A stretch of DNA of 64,000 nucleotides from Alphaproteobacteria bacterium (GCA_016125405.1 WGLW01000023.1:62001-126000); one strand, 5' to 3'. Positions 17,023 through 26,216 are shown, counted from the first letter of the stretch. Notes: generated by a model from the letters alone, not told the origin. Numbers and translations: made by a program.

Positions 17023-18617
17023 GCCCGCTCCTTCGTCTTGGTGAAGCGGATGTCCGGGTTCTTGTCCTGCACATAGCCGACATCCCAGGTGTTCTTCGCC
17101 AGATAGACCGGCGCGCCGTCGAGGTCCTTCGCCATGCTGGCGCGGTTCTTTTCCGCGAACGCCTCCAGCTTCGCGCGGTCGTCGGCCGATATCCAGCGCG
17201 CGACGTTGTACGGCGCCGGTTCGAAGAGCACGTCGAGATTGTTCTCCGTCGCCACGCGCTCGGCCATCACCTCGATCTGCAGCTGCCCGACGGCGCCAAC
17301 GATCATGTCCGCGCCGATTTCCGGCGTGAACAGCTGGGTGACGCCCTCCTCGGCCAGGCCTTCCAGCGCCTTGCGCAAGTGTTTCGACTTCATCGGGTCC
17401 TTCGGCCGCGCGCGGCGCAGGATTTCCGGCGCGAAGTTGGGGATGCCCGCGAACTGCACCGTGCCGCTCTCGCTCAGCGCATCGCCCACCCGCAGCGCGC
17501 CGTGGTTGGGAATGCCGATCACGTCGCCGCCGAAAGCCTCGTCGGCGATCTCGCGGTCCTGCGCCAGGAACATCACCGGCGAGGTGACGCCAAGCTGCTT
17601 GCCCTGCGCCGTCTTCAGCCGCATACCGCGCTGGAATCGGCCGGAGACCATGCGGAAGAAAGCGATCCGGTCGCGATGGTTCGGATCCATGTTCGCCTGG
17701 ATCTTGAAGACGAAGCCGGTGACTTCCTTGTTGTCGGTGCCGATCTCGCCGGGCTGGCCCTTCACCGTGGCCTTCTGCGCGCGCGGCGGCGGCGCCTCGG
17801 CGCGCAACGTGTCAAGCAGTTCCTTCACGCCGAAATGGCGCAGAGCCGAACCGAACACCACGGGCGTCATGTGGCCCTCGCGATAGGACTGGCGCTCATA
17901 GGCGGGGCAGACACCCGCCGCCATGTCCGCCTGCCCGGCCAGTTCTTCCTGCTCGGCTTCGTCCATCACCTCGGCCAGCGCGTTGCCGCCGATGCGGTCG
18001 GTCGCGAACGTCACGGCGCCGTCCGCGCCGACGATGCGGCGGTAGGTGACGAACTCGCCGGTGCGCAGGTCCTTCATGCCGCGGAAGCGCTCGCCGGACC
18101 CTTGCGGCCAGTAGAGCGGCGAAGCCGAGAGCGCCAGCTTCTGCTCGATCTCGTCCAGCAGCGCGAACGGATCCTGCGCCTCGCGGTCCATCTTGTTGAT
18201 GTACGTGATGATCGGAATGTCGCGCAGCCGGCACACCTCGAACAGCTTCAGCGTCTGCGGCTCGATGCCCTTGGCGGCGTCCAGTACCATGACGGCGGAA
18301 TCGGCGGCGGTCAGCGTGCGGTAGGTGTCTTCCGAAAAGTCCTCGTGGCCCGGCGTGTCCAGCAGGTTGAAGACGCAGTCGTCATATTCGAACGTCATCA
18401 CTGAGGCGGAAACCGAAATGCCCCGGTCGCGCTCGATCTTCATCCAGTCAGACGTGGTGCGCCGGCGTTCGCCGCGCGCCCGCACGGCGCCGGCCAGACG
18501 GATCGCTCCGCCCGCCAGCAGCAGGTTTTCCGTCAGCGTGGTCTTGCCCGCGTCCGGGTGCGAGATGATCGCGAAGGTGCGCCGCCGCGCCGCTTCAGCT
18601 TCGGGAGAGAGGGTCAT
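17019..18617 (-). CDS. prfC: Peptide chain release factor 3
   Basis: A 532-residue translational GTPase that removes RF1/RF2 from the ribosome after termination. The P-loop is SHPDAGKT (residues 19-26). G3 is DTPGHEDFSEDTYR, G4 is NKMD, and the RF3 pattern FEYDDCVFNLLDTPGH and the C-terminal domains (LQIEVMAERVATENN) match the family. The length is normal. It is a single gene on the minus strand, convergent with the DUF2061 gene. Confidence 0.96.
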   Translation of the reverse strand: MTLSPEAEAARRRTFAIISHPDAGKTTLTENLLLAGGAIRLAGAVRARGERRRTTSDWMKIERDRGISVSASVMTFEYDDCVFNLLDTPGHEDFSEDTYRTLTAADSAVMVLDAAKGIEPQTLKLFEVCRLRDIPIITYINKMDREAQDPFALLDEIEQKLALSASPLYWPQGSGERFRGMKDLRTGEFVTYRRIVGADGAVTFATDRIGGNALAEVMDEAEQEELAGQADMAAGVCPAYERQSYREGHMTPVVFGSALRHFGVKELLDTLRAEAPPPRAQKATVKGQPGEIGTDNKEVTGFVFKIQANMDPNHRDRIAFFRMVSGRFQRGMRLKTAQGKQLGVTSPVMFLAQDREIADEAFGGDVIGIPNHGALRVGDALSESGTVQFAGIPNFAPEILRRARPKDPMKSKHLRKALEGLAEEGVTQLFTPEIGADMIVGAVGQLQIEVMAERVATENNLDVLFEPAPYNVARWISADDRAKLEAFAEKNRASMAKDLDGAPVYLAKNTWDVGYVQDKNPDIRFTKTKERA

Positions 18618-18708
18618 GGGTCCGGGTGGTCCGCCGCTTTTGCGCGGGGCTTAACGTATTCGGCCGAAAGGGGAAAGGCCGCCCGCAGGCGGCCTCAAGA
18701 CCGCTGCG

Positions 18709-18954
18709 TCAGACCCGCCAGCGCGCCGTGCGGCGGCGGGCGACGGCCACGTTGACCGCCCAGCTGACGAAGCAGACGCCCGCCAGCGCGGAGGTGGCCA
18801 CTGGCAGCGCCAGCCCGACGCCGAACGCGCCGGTCTGCAGCCAGATCTGGAGAACGGACAGGACAACGCCCCCGCCGAATCCGATGGCGATCGCCGCCAG
18901 GAAGTAGGCGAGGATTTCGGGAAGGCGCGCGTGCGTCGAGGTGAACAATGGCAT
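18709..18954 (-). CDS. Small two-helix membrane protein
   Basis: An 81-residue ORF with two hydrophobic segments (residues about 12-38 and 44-70) and a basic C-terminus (RRRTARW), so both ends are predicted to be cytoplasmic. No family is recognised. It is preferred over the overlapping frame at 18695-19030 because of its hydrophobic pattern and ATG. It is divergent from the secreted protein gene at 19104. Confidence 0.55.
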   Translation of the reverse strand: MPLFTSTHARLPEILAYFLAAIAIGFGGGVVLSVLQIWLQTGAFGVGLALPVATSALAGVCFVSWAVNVAVARRRTARWRV

Positions 18955-19103
18955 GGCGGTCTTCTAGCCGTGTATCTATTGTCGCGATATGTGGCGCCTG
19001 CAGCAGGCGACAAGCCTCGCCGCGAAGCACGGCATGGCGAAAACCGCGGAAGTGCTGGATGAATCAGCAGAATCTCGCGGAGTCGAAGGGAGGCCGGTCG
19101 AAG

Positions 19104-19538
19104 ATGAAATTTACAGCAAGGTTGGCGCTGTTGTGCGCCGGCGCCCTTTTGCAGGCGCCTGCATTCGCCGAACCGGCGAAACCGGCCGTCTGGGAATGCA
19201 CGATCGAACGAAAGATCGAGAGCGGAAAGACGACGATGTACGACGCAAAGATGCGCGCCGACCGCAGCCTGCGCTTCACCTTCGTCGCCGACACCGCCGG
19301 CAATCGCGGCTGCCTGCTCGACGCGGCGAAGAAAGATGACTGCGCTGAAATGTTCACCGGCGCCGCGGAAACCGGCGGCATGTTGCGCCTGGATGTGATG
19401 GACGAACACAACGTGCTCGATCTCGTAAACATCTTTCCATCAAGCGGGCGCTTCATGCGCATCCACGGTGACACCCAGTGGATGGGCAAGCCGGGTGATT
19501 GCGTGCCGGCGAAGAACCACAACGTGACTCTGCCGTAA
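19104..19538 (+). CDS. Small secreted protein of unknown function
   Basis: A 144-residue protein with a clear Sec signal peptide (MKFTARLALLCAGALLQAP, cleavage after AFA). GAAGGGAGG lies about 10 nt before the ATG at 19104, which excludes longer in-frame starts. The mature part has four cysteines (WEC, GNRGC, KDDC, GDC) that could form two disulfides in the periplasm and shows alternating beta-type residues. No family was recognised. Confidence 0.75.
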   Translation: MKFTARLALLCAGALLQAPAFAEPAKPAVWECTIERKIESGKTTMYDAKMRADRSLRFTFVADTAGNRGCLLDAAKKDDCAEMFTGAAETGGMLRLDVMDEHNVLDLVNIFPSSGRFMRIHGDTQWMGKPGDCVPAKNHNVTLP

Positions 19539-19631
19539 TCTGGCGGCGCCCGGCGGCCGTTCAGCCGCGACCCTGAACCGGGCGCGGCTGGCGGATTCTA
19601 GCCCCGCCAGCCACGCCCTAATCCGTGCGGC

Positions 19632-21512
19632 CTATTTGCCGTCCTTCGAAAAGGCGAGCAGCACGTTGTCGGGTCCGGAGCTTCCCGAGGCGCCGTTATA
19701 GCCGGACATGGTGAAGGCCATGTCGCCGGCGAAGGACATGCCCGAGCCGTCGAAATTGGCGCCGTGCTGCCCCTTCACGCCGTTGACCGTGTCGTAGGTC
19801 TGGGCGCCCGCATCGTAGTCCCACAGCAGCGCGCCGGTTTTCGTGTCGAACGCGCGGATGTGTCCATCCTGGTTCGGCGCGTAGACGACGCCGTTTGCGA
19901 CCGATGGCGGCGCCGAATAGCCGTTGCCACACCGCCGCGTTTCAAAGCTGCACTTGGCGGGCGAGACGGCGAGCTGCTGCCAGGCCAGCGTGCCGTCTGC
20001 GATGCGCACCGCGTAAAGGCCGGGCGCGCCGCCCTGGTTGACCGCGACATAGAGGTTCTTGTTGTCCGCCGCCATGCCCCATTCGACGCCGCCCAGGGCG
20101 CTGCCCTTGCCGAAGCGCGTTTGCCACAGCACGGCGCCGGTATCCGGATCGAGGCCATAGACCTGACCGGATTTCTGCCCGGCCATCAGGATGTCCTTGC
20201 CATTGGGCAGCTTCTTGAGGATGGCGGATGCGCCGAAGTCGAAGTCGGGTCCGGTCGGCGTTGGACAGTTGATCGATGGGCGCGACGGCGGGCAACCGAC
20301 GAGGAAGTTGTCGTCCTCCGTCATCTGGTGCTTCCACTTGATGTCGCCGGTCTTCAGATCCATCGCCACCACGGCGTCGGAGGAATCCTCCTTCACCTCG
20401 GTGTAGCTGTCGCCAGTGGTTACATAGAGCCACCCGCGTTTGGGATCGATCGTCGGCGCCGACCAGATGGCGCCGCCAGCCGGGCCGAACATCTGCGTAC
20501 CGGCCGCGTTGGTCCGGTAGGGTTTGGGCTCGGGCATCACATAGGTGTGCCAGTCGATGTTGCCGGTCTTGGTATCGATGGCCGCGACCGAGCCGCGGAA
20601 CGTGCAGCACTGGTATTGCGCCACCGAGGAGATCGTCTCCTCCCACGAGGACACCGGCACGTAGAGCTTGTCCTTGTAGAGAACCGGCGCGCCGGTCAGC
20701 ACGGCGCGCGGATGAGGCTCGACATTGACCGACCAGACCTGTTTGCCGCTGGCGGCGTCAAGCGCGTAGACGTTGTGGGCGAAGTCTCCGAAATAGACGG
20801 CGTATCCCGAAGGCGCCGCGGAGTTCTTGCCCACCGACGGCGTCACGCGGATGCCGTTTCCGACCTTGAACTGCCAGGCGACGCAACCCGTCGCGCGGTC
20901 CAGCCCATAGGCGATGCCGGACGATGAGGTGACGAACACCCGGTTGCCGTAGATGGTCGGTTCGCCATAGCGGCCGCCCTGGTAGGCGAACGCCCATTTG
21001 ACCTTCAGCTTGGGAGCATCCTTCCTGGAGATGCTCGGTTGGGCCGCGACGCGGCTCGCCTGGGCCTGCGGGCTCCAGCCATTCCACGACGGGCCGGAGG
21101 CCTTGAACGTGTTGGAAACCGGACACGGGTTCGAGGCTTCGTTGGCCGTGTCGAACTCGGGCCGGATCTCCGAGCGGCCCGTCAGGAACACGGCGACGGC
21201 GCGAATGTCGTCCGCCGACATGCCCGCCGCCATCGGCTGCATGACCCCGCCGGCGCTCATCGCCTTGATGATGACCTCGCCATTGACCGAAGCGAGCTGG
21301 GTGCGGTTGGGCGCGCGGTCGATCGCCGGTTCGTGACACTGCTTGCACCGGGCGTCGAACAGGTCCTCGCCGTGCGTCGCCACGGCCTGGGCTTGCTGTA
21401 TGGGATTGGGTGAGGCGCCCCCGCCCGGCGGCGTCTGCGCGAAGACTGGACTTGTCAGGAACACGCCAACGGCCGCCATCGCGGCTGTGACGGCAAGAGT
21501 GGACCGCCGCAT
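19632..21512 (-). CDS. PQQ-dependent quinohaemoprotein, polyvinyl-alcohol-dehydrogenase type
   Basis: A 626-residue periplasmic dehydrogenase. A signal peptide (cleavage after VFAQ) is followed by an N-terminal cytochrome c domain with the haem motif CKQCH (residues 56-60) and possible axial Met in the MQPMAAGM segment, then an eight-bladed PQQ beta-propeller with repeated DxxTG..LW blades. The vicinal Cys302-Cys303 in QCCTFRGSV is typical of the polyvinyl alcohol dehydrogenase group. Substrates of this group are secondary alcohols and polymeric alcohols, with electrons passing to the haem. AGGGGAG lies 9 nt before the ATG. The adjacent same-strand MaoC-type gene could belong to the same catabolic unit. 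The actual substrate is unknown. Confidence 0.88.
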   Translation of the reverse strand: MRRSTLAVTAAMAAVGVFLTSPVFAQTPPGGGASPNPIQQAQAVATHGEDLFDARCKQCHEPAIDRAPNRTQLASVNGEVIIKAMSAGGVMQPMAAGMSADDIRAVAVFLTGRSEIRPEFDTANEASNPCPVSNTFKASGPSWNGWSPQAQASRVAAQPSISRKDAPKLKVKWAFAYQGGRYGEPTIYGNRVFVTSSSGIAYGLDRATGCVAWQFKVGNGIRVTPSVGKNSAAPSGYAVYFGDFAHNVYALDAASGKQVWSVNVEPHPRAVLTGAPVLYKDKLYVPVSSWEETISSVAQYQCCTFRGSVAAIDTKTGNIDWHTYVMPEPKPYRTNAAGTQMFGPAGGAIWSAPTIDPKRGWLYVTTGDSYTEVKEDSSDAVVAMDLKTGDIKWKHQMTEDDNFLVGCPPSRPSINCPTPTGPDFDFGASAILKKLPNGKDILMAGQKSGQVYGLDPDTGAVLWQTRFGKGSALGGVEWGMAADNKNLYVAVNQGGAPGLYAVRIADGTLAWQQLAVSPAKCSFETRRCGNGYSAPPSVANGVVYAPNQDGHIRAFDTKTGALLWDYDAGAQTYDTVNGVKGQHGANFDGSGMSFAGDMAFTMSGYNGASGSSGPDNVLLAFSKDGK

Positions 21513-21646
21513 TCTGTTTTCTCCCCTGGGTCTTTTTTATGGACTTACTTCCCGGCGAAGGGGTTGGCCAGCGGCACGTTGTCCGCTCGGCGCCGCCGGC
21601 GCCCGGCGCGCGCGCAATGGGTGCGCTGCAATAAACGGACGTCCGG

Positions 21647-22438
21647 CTAGCCGCCGCGCACCTGCCTTGGTTCGTAGATCGCCCAGTGGCGGCCCGACAT
21701 GGCGAGGCGGCCGGAGGCGAGAATCGCGAAATCCAGCGACACGATCCGGTGGCCCTTTGTCTCGAAATTGTCCGCGACGCGGGCGCGCGCTTCCAGCGTC
21801 TCTCCATCATGAAGAAGGTTGTGCAGCCGGATGTCGCTTTCGGTGTGAATCCAGGGGCCAAGCCTCACATTCGCGGCCAGAATGTAGTTGGCGCGCCGCA
21901 GCATGTAGGCCGGGCTGGCGATGGCGCCGTCGTCATAAAGCGTGGTGTCTTCGCTCACCCAGCCAAGGTGCTCCCGCCCGCGTTCGGCGGTGTAGGGTTC
22001 GGGGGCGTAGCCCAGCACCTGGCCCGGGACCAGCGAGGCCGGCGACGCCGGAGGGCGGCTTTCCGGCGCGGGTTGCTGCGCTGCGGGTGGGATGACCACC
22101 TCACCCGCTGCGGCCTCGCGACGGGCCTCGCCCTCGGCGCAAACAATATTTCGTGACGACAGCGAGAGGGTGAGCTTGCCCGTTTCGCCCAGGCCGGCGT
22201 TCAGGGTCGCCTCGTCGCCATCGTAGACGGGCTTCAGGAACCGCGCGCGCATGGCGCCCTGGCTCAGCCACTCGCGACCCCACAGCTTCACCGGGGCATG
22301 GGCCATGTAGGCGAAATCGTCGACGCCTGGCACCAGTCCGCCGGAAAAGCCGAACTTCGTCGCCGTTGCGTCGTCGTGGATCTTGTTCTCGCTCGTCGTC
22401 GCCGAATTGTACGCCGTTATCGTACGAACAAAGTTCAT
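21647..22438 (-). CDS. MaoC-like hotdog-fold dehydratase
   Basis: A 263-residue protein. The ATG at 22438 is chosen because GGAGG lies 10 nt upstream; the in-frame start at 22465 sits before that site. The N-terminal part has the hotdog signature FGFSGGLVPGVDDFAYMAHAP and the residues SQGAMRARFLKPVYDGDE of MaoC/FAS1-type dehydratases. The second half also looks hotdog-like (YILAANVRLGPWIHTESD, LLHDGETLEARARV), so this is probably a fused double hotdog acting on acyl-CoA or acyl-ACP. It precedes the quinohaemoprotein gene. Its first ~100 bp lie in the atypical codon patch that continues to 23880, whereas the rest of the gene has normal composition. Confidence 0.75.
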   Translation of the reverse strand: MNFVRTITAYNSATTSENKIHDDATATKFGFSGGLVPGVDDFAYMAHAPVKLWGREWLSQGAMRARFLKPVYDGDEATLNAGLGETGKLTLSLSSRNIVCAEGEARREAAAGEVVIPPAAQQPAPESRPPASPASLVPGQVLGYAPEPYTAERGREHLGWVSEDTTLYDDGAIASPAYMLRRANYILAANVRLGPWIHTESDIRLHNLLHDGETLEARARVADNFETKGHRIVSLDFAILASGRLAMSGRHWAIYEPRQVRGG

Positions 22439-22466
22439 CGCCGTCGTTCCTCCGTTCGCCCGCACG

Positions 22467-22808
22467 TCAACGGCGCACCGTCTCCGTCAGGAAATGCCGT
22501 CCACGTCGGTCTTCTATTTCGATGACCCACAGATCGCGATCGGACGTCAATCGTCGTGCGATCAACGCGTCGACGTCGCCTTCCGGTGCATCCGTTACGC
22601 CCGCCGGCAACGCCTCGAATTCGGTTGGACCGTCCGGATTGAACGCCGGTGCGTACAGTTGCGCCGTTCCGCGTTCACGGGTGACCTTGATCAACACATC
22701 GCCGCGCTGCGCATCGCCGCTATGTACGACCGTTGCGAAGGCGCCGGACTGTTCGGCGCGGTGCAGCAGCGCTCCGACCCAGATGTGCGTTGCAATTTCG
22801 CGAGGCAT
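22467..22808 (-). CDS. DUF1491 family protein
   Basis: A 113-residue soluble protein of the alphaproteobacterial DUF1491 family (start PREIATHIWVGALLHRAEQ, later LYAPAF, WVIEIEDRRGRHFL). AGGGAAG precedes the ATG at 22808. The function is unknown. It lies directly upstream of the hotdog gene with a 28-bp gap and may be cotranscribed. The whole gene lies in codon-recoded patch 1. Confidence 0.85.
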   Translation of the reverse strand: MPREIATHIWVGALLHRAEQSGAFATVVHSGDAQRGDVLIKVTRERGTAQLYAPAFNPDGPTEFEALPAGVTDAPEGDVDALIARRLTSDRDLWVIEIEDRRGRHFLTETVRR

Positions 22809-22933
22809 CGCGCTTCCCTACGGCGTCAACGGACTGACGCAATTAACGACTGATTAACCCGTCCGTACGGAACGGCAAGACGGCCGTCCGCCCTGTAAAC
22901 GCATCCTCAATTCGCGACGTCTAGCCTGGCGCA

Positions 22934-23830
22934 ATGCGACTTCGCCTTCTTGCAACAGCCATGACGACGATAACGGCGTTTGCAACGCCCGTACACGCCG
23001 ACACGGCGGGTGTTGAACGCGTCTTTCTCGAACGTTCGGCCATTTCGGCGGCGGACGACGCGTGCAACCTGTTCACCGACGGCGAACGTTTTGCGCTGAA
23101 GGCCGGGCTTTATCAAAGCGAAGACGAACTTCTGCGCGCCAATTATTCGCAAACGAAGATCGACGACACGGCCGCAGACGTCCGCGCGCACGCAAAGTCG
23201 CTCGGTTGCGACCATCCATCCATTCGGGACGCCGCAGCGACCGTACGCAGCAGCTACCGGCAGTTCGCGAAAACGAACTACCTTGAGTACAACGGTTCAC
23301 ACGGCGTGTGGCGGGCGTCGCGCGTCGACGGCGACCAGTGGGCGCTGAGCGAACCGGACAAACAGACGGGCGCCATCTTCGGACTTCGCCGCAACGGCGA
23401 CGAGGCGCACAAACTCCGGCTCGCCGTGGCGATACCGGAGAGCGACACGACGGCGTCCGCGGCGCAACTCTACATACGCGATCCGGCGAAACTCAACGAA
23501 CCGTGGCTCGGTACATTGTTCGGATCGAACGGGCAGCTTTCACCGCCGCCACGTTCGATGACGACGCCGGTCTGGGCGTCCGAAACGGACAGCGAAGACG
23601 ACATTACGGGCAACACGTACCAAGTTTACTACTTCTCGAACGACGCAATCCAACGAATTTCGGCGCTCGATCCACGCGAGGCGGTTCTTCTCGAACTGAC
23701 TCCCGATCCGCGCGCTGCAAACCAGAAACCGGTGCGAATTGCGTTCGAAGTCGGCGACTTCCGGGCGGCGATGAACTTCGTTCAGATACCGCAACAGAAG
23801 TATTCGGCGTCGATGGACAACGATCACTGA
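22934..23830 (+). CDS. Secreted protein of unknown function
   Basis: A 298-residue protein with a Sec signal peptide (MRLRLLATAMTTITAFATP, cleavage after VHA). The mature part has an N-terminal helical region with one Cys pair (ACNLF, LGCDHP), then a beta-rich region (WALSEPDKQTGAIFGLRR, TYQVYYFSND). No domain is recognised. It is divergent from DUF1491 across a 125-bp spacer. The entire gene uses the CGT/ACG-rich codon style of patch 1, unlike its neighbours. Confidence 0.75.
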   Translation: MRLRLLATAMTTITAFATPVHADTAGVERVFLERSAISAADDACNLFTDGERFALKAGLYQSEDELLRANYSQTKIDDTAADVRAHAKSLGCDHPSIRDAAATVRSSYRQFAKTNYLEYNGSHGVWRASRVDGDQWALSEPDKQTGAIFGLRRNGDEAHKLRLAVAIPESDTTASAAQLYIRDPAKLNEPWLGTLFGSNGQLSPPPRSMTTPVWASETDSEDDITGNTYQVYYFSNDAIQRISALDPREAVLLELTPDPRAANQKPVRIAFEVGDFRAAMNFVQIPQQKYSASMDNDH

Positions 23831-23873
23831 CATCGTTCGTCAACGGCGTTCGTCAACGAACTTCATCAACGAA

Positions 23874-26075
23874 TTACGGAGAGGGCTCCGCCAGCGTTCC
23901 GTTCTGGAAGCGGCCGGCCATCATGACCGCCCCGTCCGCCGACCAGACGACGCCGTAACCGTTCCGCCGCCCGTCCGACATTTCGCCCTCGTAACGTTGC
24001 CCGTTGGCGAAGGTGAGCACGCCGCGACCGACGCGACTGGCGTTCTGCTGGCCGGCGAAGCGGTCGCCATTCTTCCAGTAGGTGACACCATAACCATTGG
24101 CCTGGTCGGCCGCATGTTCGCCCTCATAGCGCAGCGCGCCCGCCTGGGCGTTGTTGGAGTTGTCCGCGAATTCGTAGACGCCGAGGCCCGCGCCGAGGCC
24201 GTTGCGAAGCTCGCCGCGATAATGATCGCCCACTGCGACGCCGGCGCCGATGACCTTCACGCCCAGACCGTTGGGCGCCCCGCCCGAGACCTGCGACTCG
24301 TACCGGTCGCCGGAGGCGGATGTCAGGATCTGCGTGCCCACGGCCCCGGTTTCGGCGGCGGCGGCCACCGCATCGGCGCGGCCCGCCGTCGCCCGGGCCG
24401 AAGCCGCGCGGGCCTGCGCAGTGGACTGCGCCTCGCGCGCGGCCTCGACCGCCTGTCGAACCTGGGGCGCCAACTGGGCGAGGCTGTAGGCGGCCGGCTT
24501 GGCCAGCTGGTCCATGGCCGTGCGGGCGTTGGCGATGAAGCCGCCGTCAGGATGATCGTGCAGATAGAGCTGATAGGCGGCGACGGTGTTGGCGGCGCGC
24601 GCGGACGTCCAGTCTGTGACATCCTGTGAAAGGCGCTTGTCCTCTTCGGTGCTGGGCGCGGCGTCCGCGGCGATCGCGGCGGCGCTCTGCTGGGCGGCGC
24701 GGCTGGCCGCCTGGGCCTGCCTGAGACGTTCCCGGTCCGCCTCTGCGGCGGCGGCTGCGCCGGGCGAAGCTGGGGGCGAGGCCGGGGCCGAGGCGGGAGG
24801 CGCGGCCTGCGGCTTCGGCGGGGTCGATGCAGCTGGCGACGGCGTGGCGGCTGCCGGAGCGCTGGACGATGCGCCGGACGGCGCGCTGACCGCGGCGGCG
24901 GACGCCTGCCCGCCCGCAGCCGAACTCACCAGGTCGCCAAAGCTTCTGAGGTCGCGCGGCGCGGCGGTCTTCATGTCGGGAAGGGATCGCTTGTAGCGCC
25001 GGGCGAAGGCGCCCGCCGCACGAATCGTTGCGGCGCCGGGCTGACCGTCGGCCTTGCCCTTGTAGAGGCCGAGCGCCGTCAGCCCCTGCTGGATATCGGT
25101 GATGGCCTGCGCGCGTTCGGAGGCAAGCGAAGACAGCCGGTCGTTCGCAGCCGCGGCCATCGCGCCGGGGATCACGGCGTCAGGCGGAAAATCGTGAAGA
25201 TAGGCGGTGTAGGCCGTTTCGGTGTCGGCCAGCACGGCGTCGGCCCAGGCCTGCGCGTCGAGCACGCGAAGCAGCGAGCGCGCCGAATCCGCCGCGCCGG
25301 TTCCCGGATAGCGGGCAAGGAAGGCGCGCAGCTCTTCCGGGCTGGACCGGTTGACCACCGCCCATGCGGTTTCCGAAGCCGCGATCGTTTCCGGCGAAGC
25401 CGGCTTGGCGGGCGCCGGACTGGCAGCGGTTGCAACGACTGTCTTTCCGGCATGGTCGCCGCCGGCGCGCGGAGGGGTATGCCAGTTGAACGGATCGATC
25501 AGCCAGACGCCGCCGAGCAGCGCCAGCACCACCACGCCGAATATGATCGGACCGGGGGCAAGCGTGCGGCTCGGTTCGAGATAGGAAACGGCTTCCTCAC
25601 GGCTCCGGCTTCCCCGACGCGGCGGCGGGCGGTCTTCCGGCGGCGCAGCTGCGGCGCGGCGCATCACCTGCGGACGCTCGCTTCCGGGCGCCCGGGCGTA
25701 GTGGCGCACGGCGCTCACCACCGCGCGCCAGTTGGGATCGTTGCGTTCGCCGGACCAGAGACCGAGATCCATGACCTCGACCTGGTCAAAGGGCCGGGGG
25801 GGAGAGGCGTGATCGATGCGGGTCTGGATCAGCTTGTTCTTGTAGAGACCTGTTGCGGCTTCGGAACGAACATATTCGGACGCACGCGAGGCGGCGGACC
25901 AGACAACGAGAATCGCCCCGGCCGAACTGAGTTCGCGGTCGGCGTCTTCGTTCTCGCCCTGCGGCGAACCCGACGGGGCCCACCACACATTCCAGCCTTC
26001 TGCCTCGAGTCCCTCCGCGATCGGGCGCACCCGATCACGGTCCTCGCGCGAATAGCAGATGAAGACGTCAGCCAT
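23874..26075 (-). CDS. TIR domain / transmembrane / MORN-repeat protein
   Basis: A 733-residue protein. Residues 1-125 form a TIR domain (VFICYSREDRDRVRPIAEGL, WNVWWAP); Glu72 in SEYVRSEAATGL is at the position of the catalytic Glu of NADase TIR domains. A basic linker leads to one membrane helix (about 175-194), placing the TIR domain in the cytoplasm. Beyond it lie repeats of the kind seen at 2-910 (about 225-330), a peptidoglycan-binding-like segment (LTALGLYKGKADGQPGAATI), an Ala/Pro-rich stretch, a coiled stretch and C-terminal MORN-like repeats (about 590-730: RYEGE, GDRFAGQ, RYEGEMSDGRRNGYGVVW). Possible roles are envelope sensing or immune signalling. The combination is not one I can assign to a described system. 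Confidence 0.85.
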   Translation of the reverse strand: MADVFICYSREDRDRVRPIAEGLEAEGWNVWWAPSGSPQGENEDADRELSSAGAILVVWSAASRASEYVRSEAATGLYKNKLIQTRIDHASPPRPFDQVEVMDLGLWSGERNDPNWRAVVSAVRHYARAPGSERPQVMRRAAAAPPEDRPPPRRGSRSREEAVSYLEPSRTLAPGPIIFGVVVLALLGGVWLIDPFNWHTPPRAGGDHAGKTVVATAASPAPAKPASPETIAASETAWAVVNRSSPEELRAFLARYPGTGAADSARSLLRVLDAQAWADAVLADTETAYTAYLHDFPPDAVIPGAMAAAANDRLSSLASERAQAITDIQQGLTALGLYKGKADGQPGAATIRAAGAFARRYKRSLPDMKTAAPRDLRSFGDLVSSAAGGQASAAAVSAPSGASSSAPAAATPSPAASTPPKPQAAPPASAPASPPASPGAAAAAEADRERLRQAQAASRAAQQSAAAIAADAAPSTEEDKRLSQDVTDWTSARAANTVAAYQLYLHDHPDGGFIANARTAMDQLAKPAAYSLAQLAPQVRQAVEAAREAQSTAQARAASARATAGRADAVAAAAETGAVGTQILTSASGDRYESQVSGGAPNGLGVKVIGAGVAVGDHYRGELRNGLGAGLGVYEFADNSNNAQAGALRYEGEHAADQANGYGVTYWKNGDRFAGQQNASRVGRGVLTFANGQRYEGEMSDGRRNGYGVVWSADGAVMMAGRFQNGTLAEPSP

Positions 26076-26216
26076 GCCGTCCTATCCCTATCGCCCCGTC
26101 GCCCACCCCTCCCTAGCACTCCTGTCCGGCCTTGTGGAACAAGGGCCCGTCAATTCGGGCAGCCGGGGCAAGCGTCACTCGCCTTGCAGGCGCCATGAGC
26201 GCCCGGCCGCTCTCTC

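Larger units (their letters stand above)
22310..23880. other. Codon-recoded patch 1
   Basis: About 1.6 kb in which synonymous codons and spacers are loaded with ACG/CGT, TTCG/CGAA and GTCAACG-type strings. A hand tally gives 37 ACG+CGT trinucleotides in 22921-23400 against 11 in 21661-22140. It starts inside the hotdog gene and ends just before the TIR-MORN stop codon. Confidence 0.65.

Noticed and set aside
16506-18404. 632-codon plus-strand frame over the DUF2061 and prfC genes
   Set aside because: Both real genes have conserved motifs in other frames; the product has no recognisable domain.
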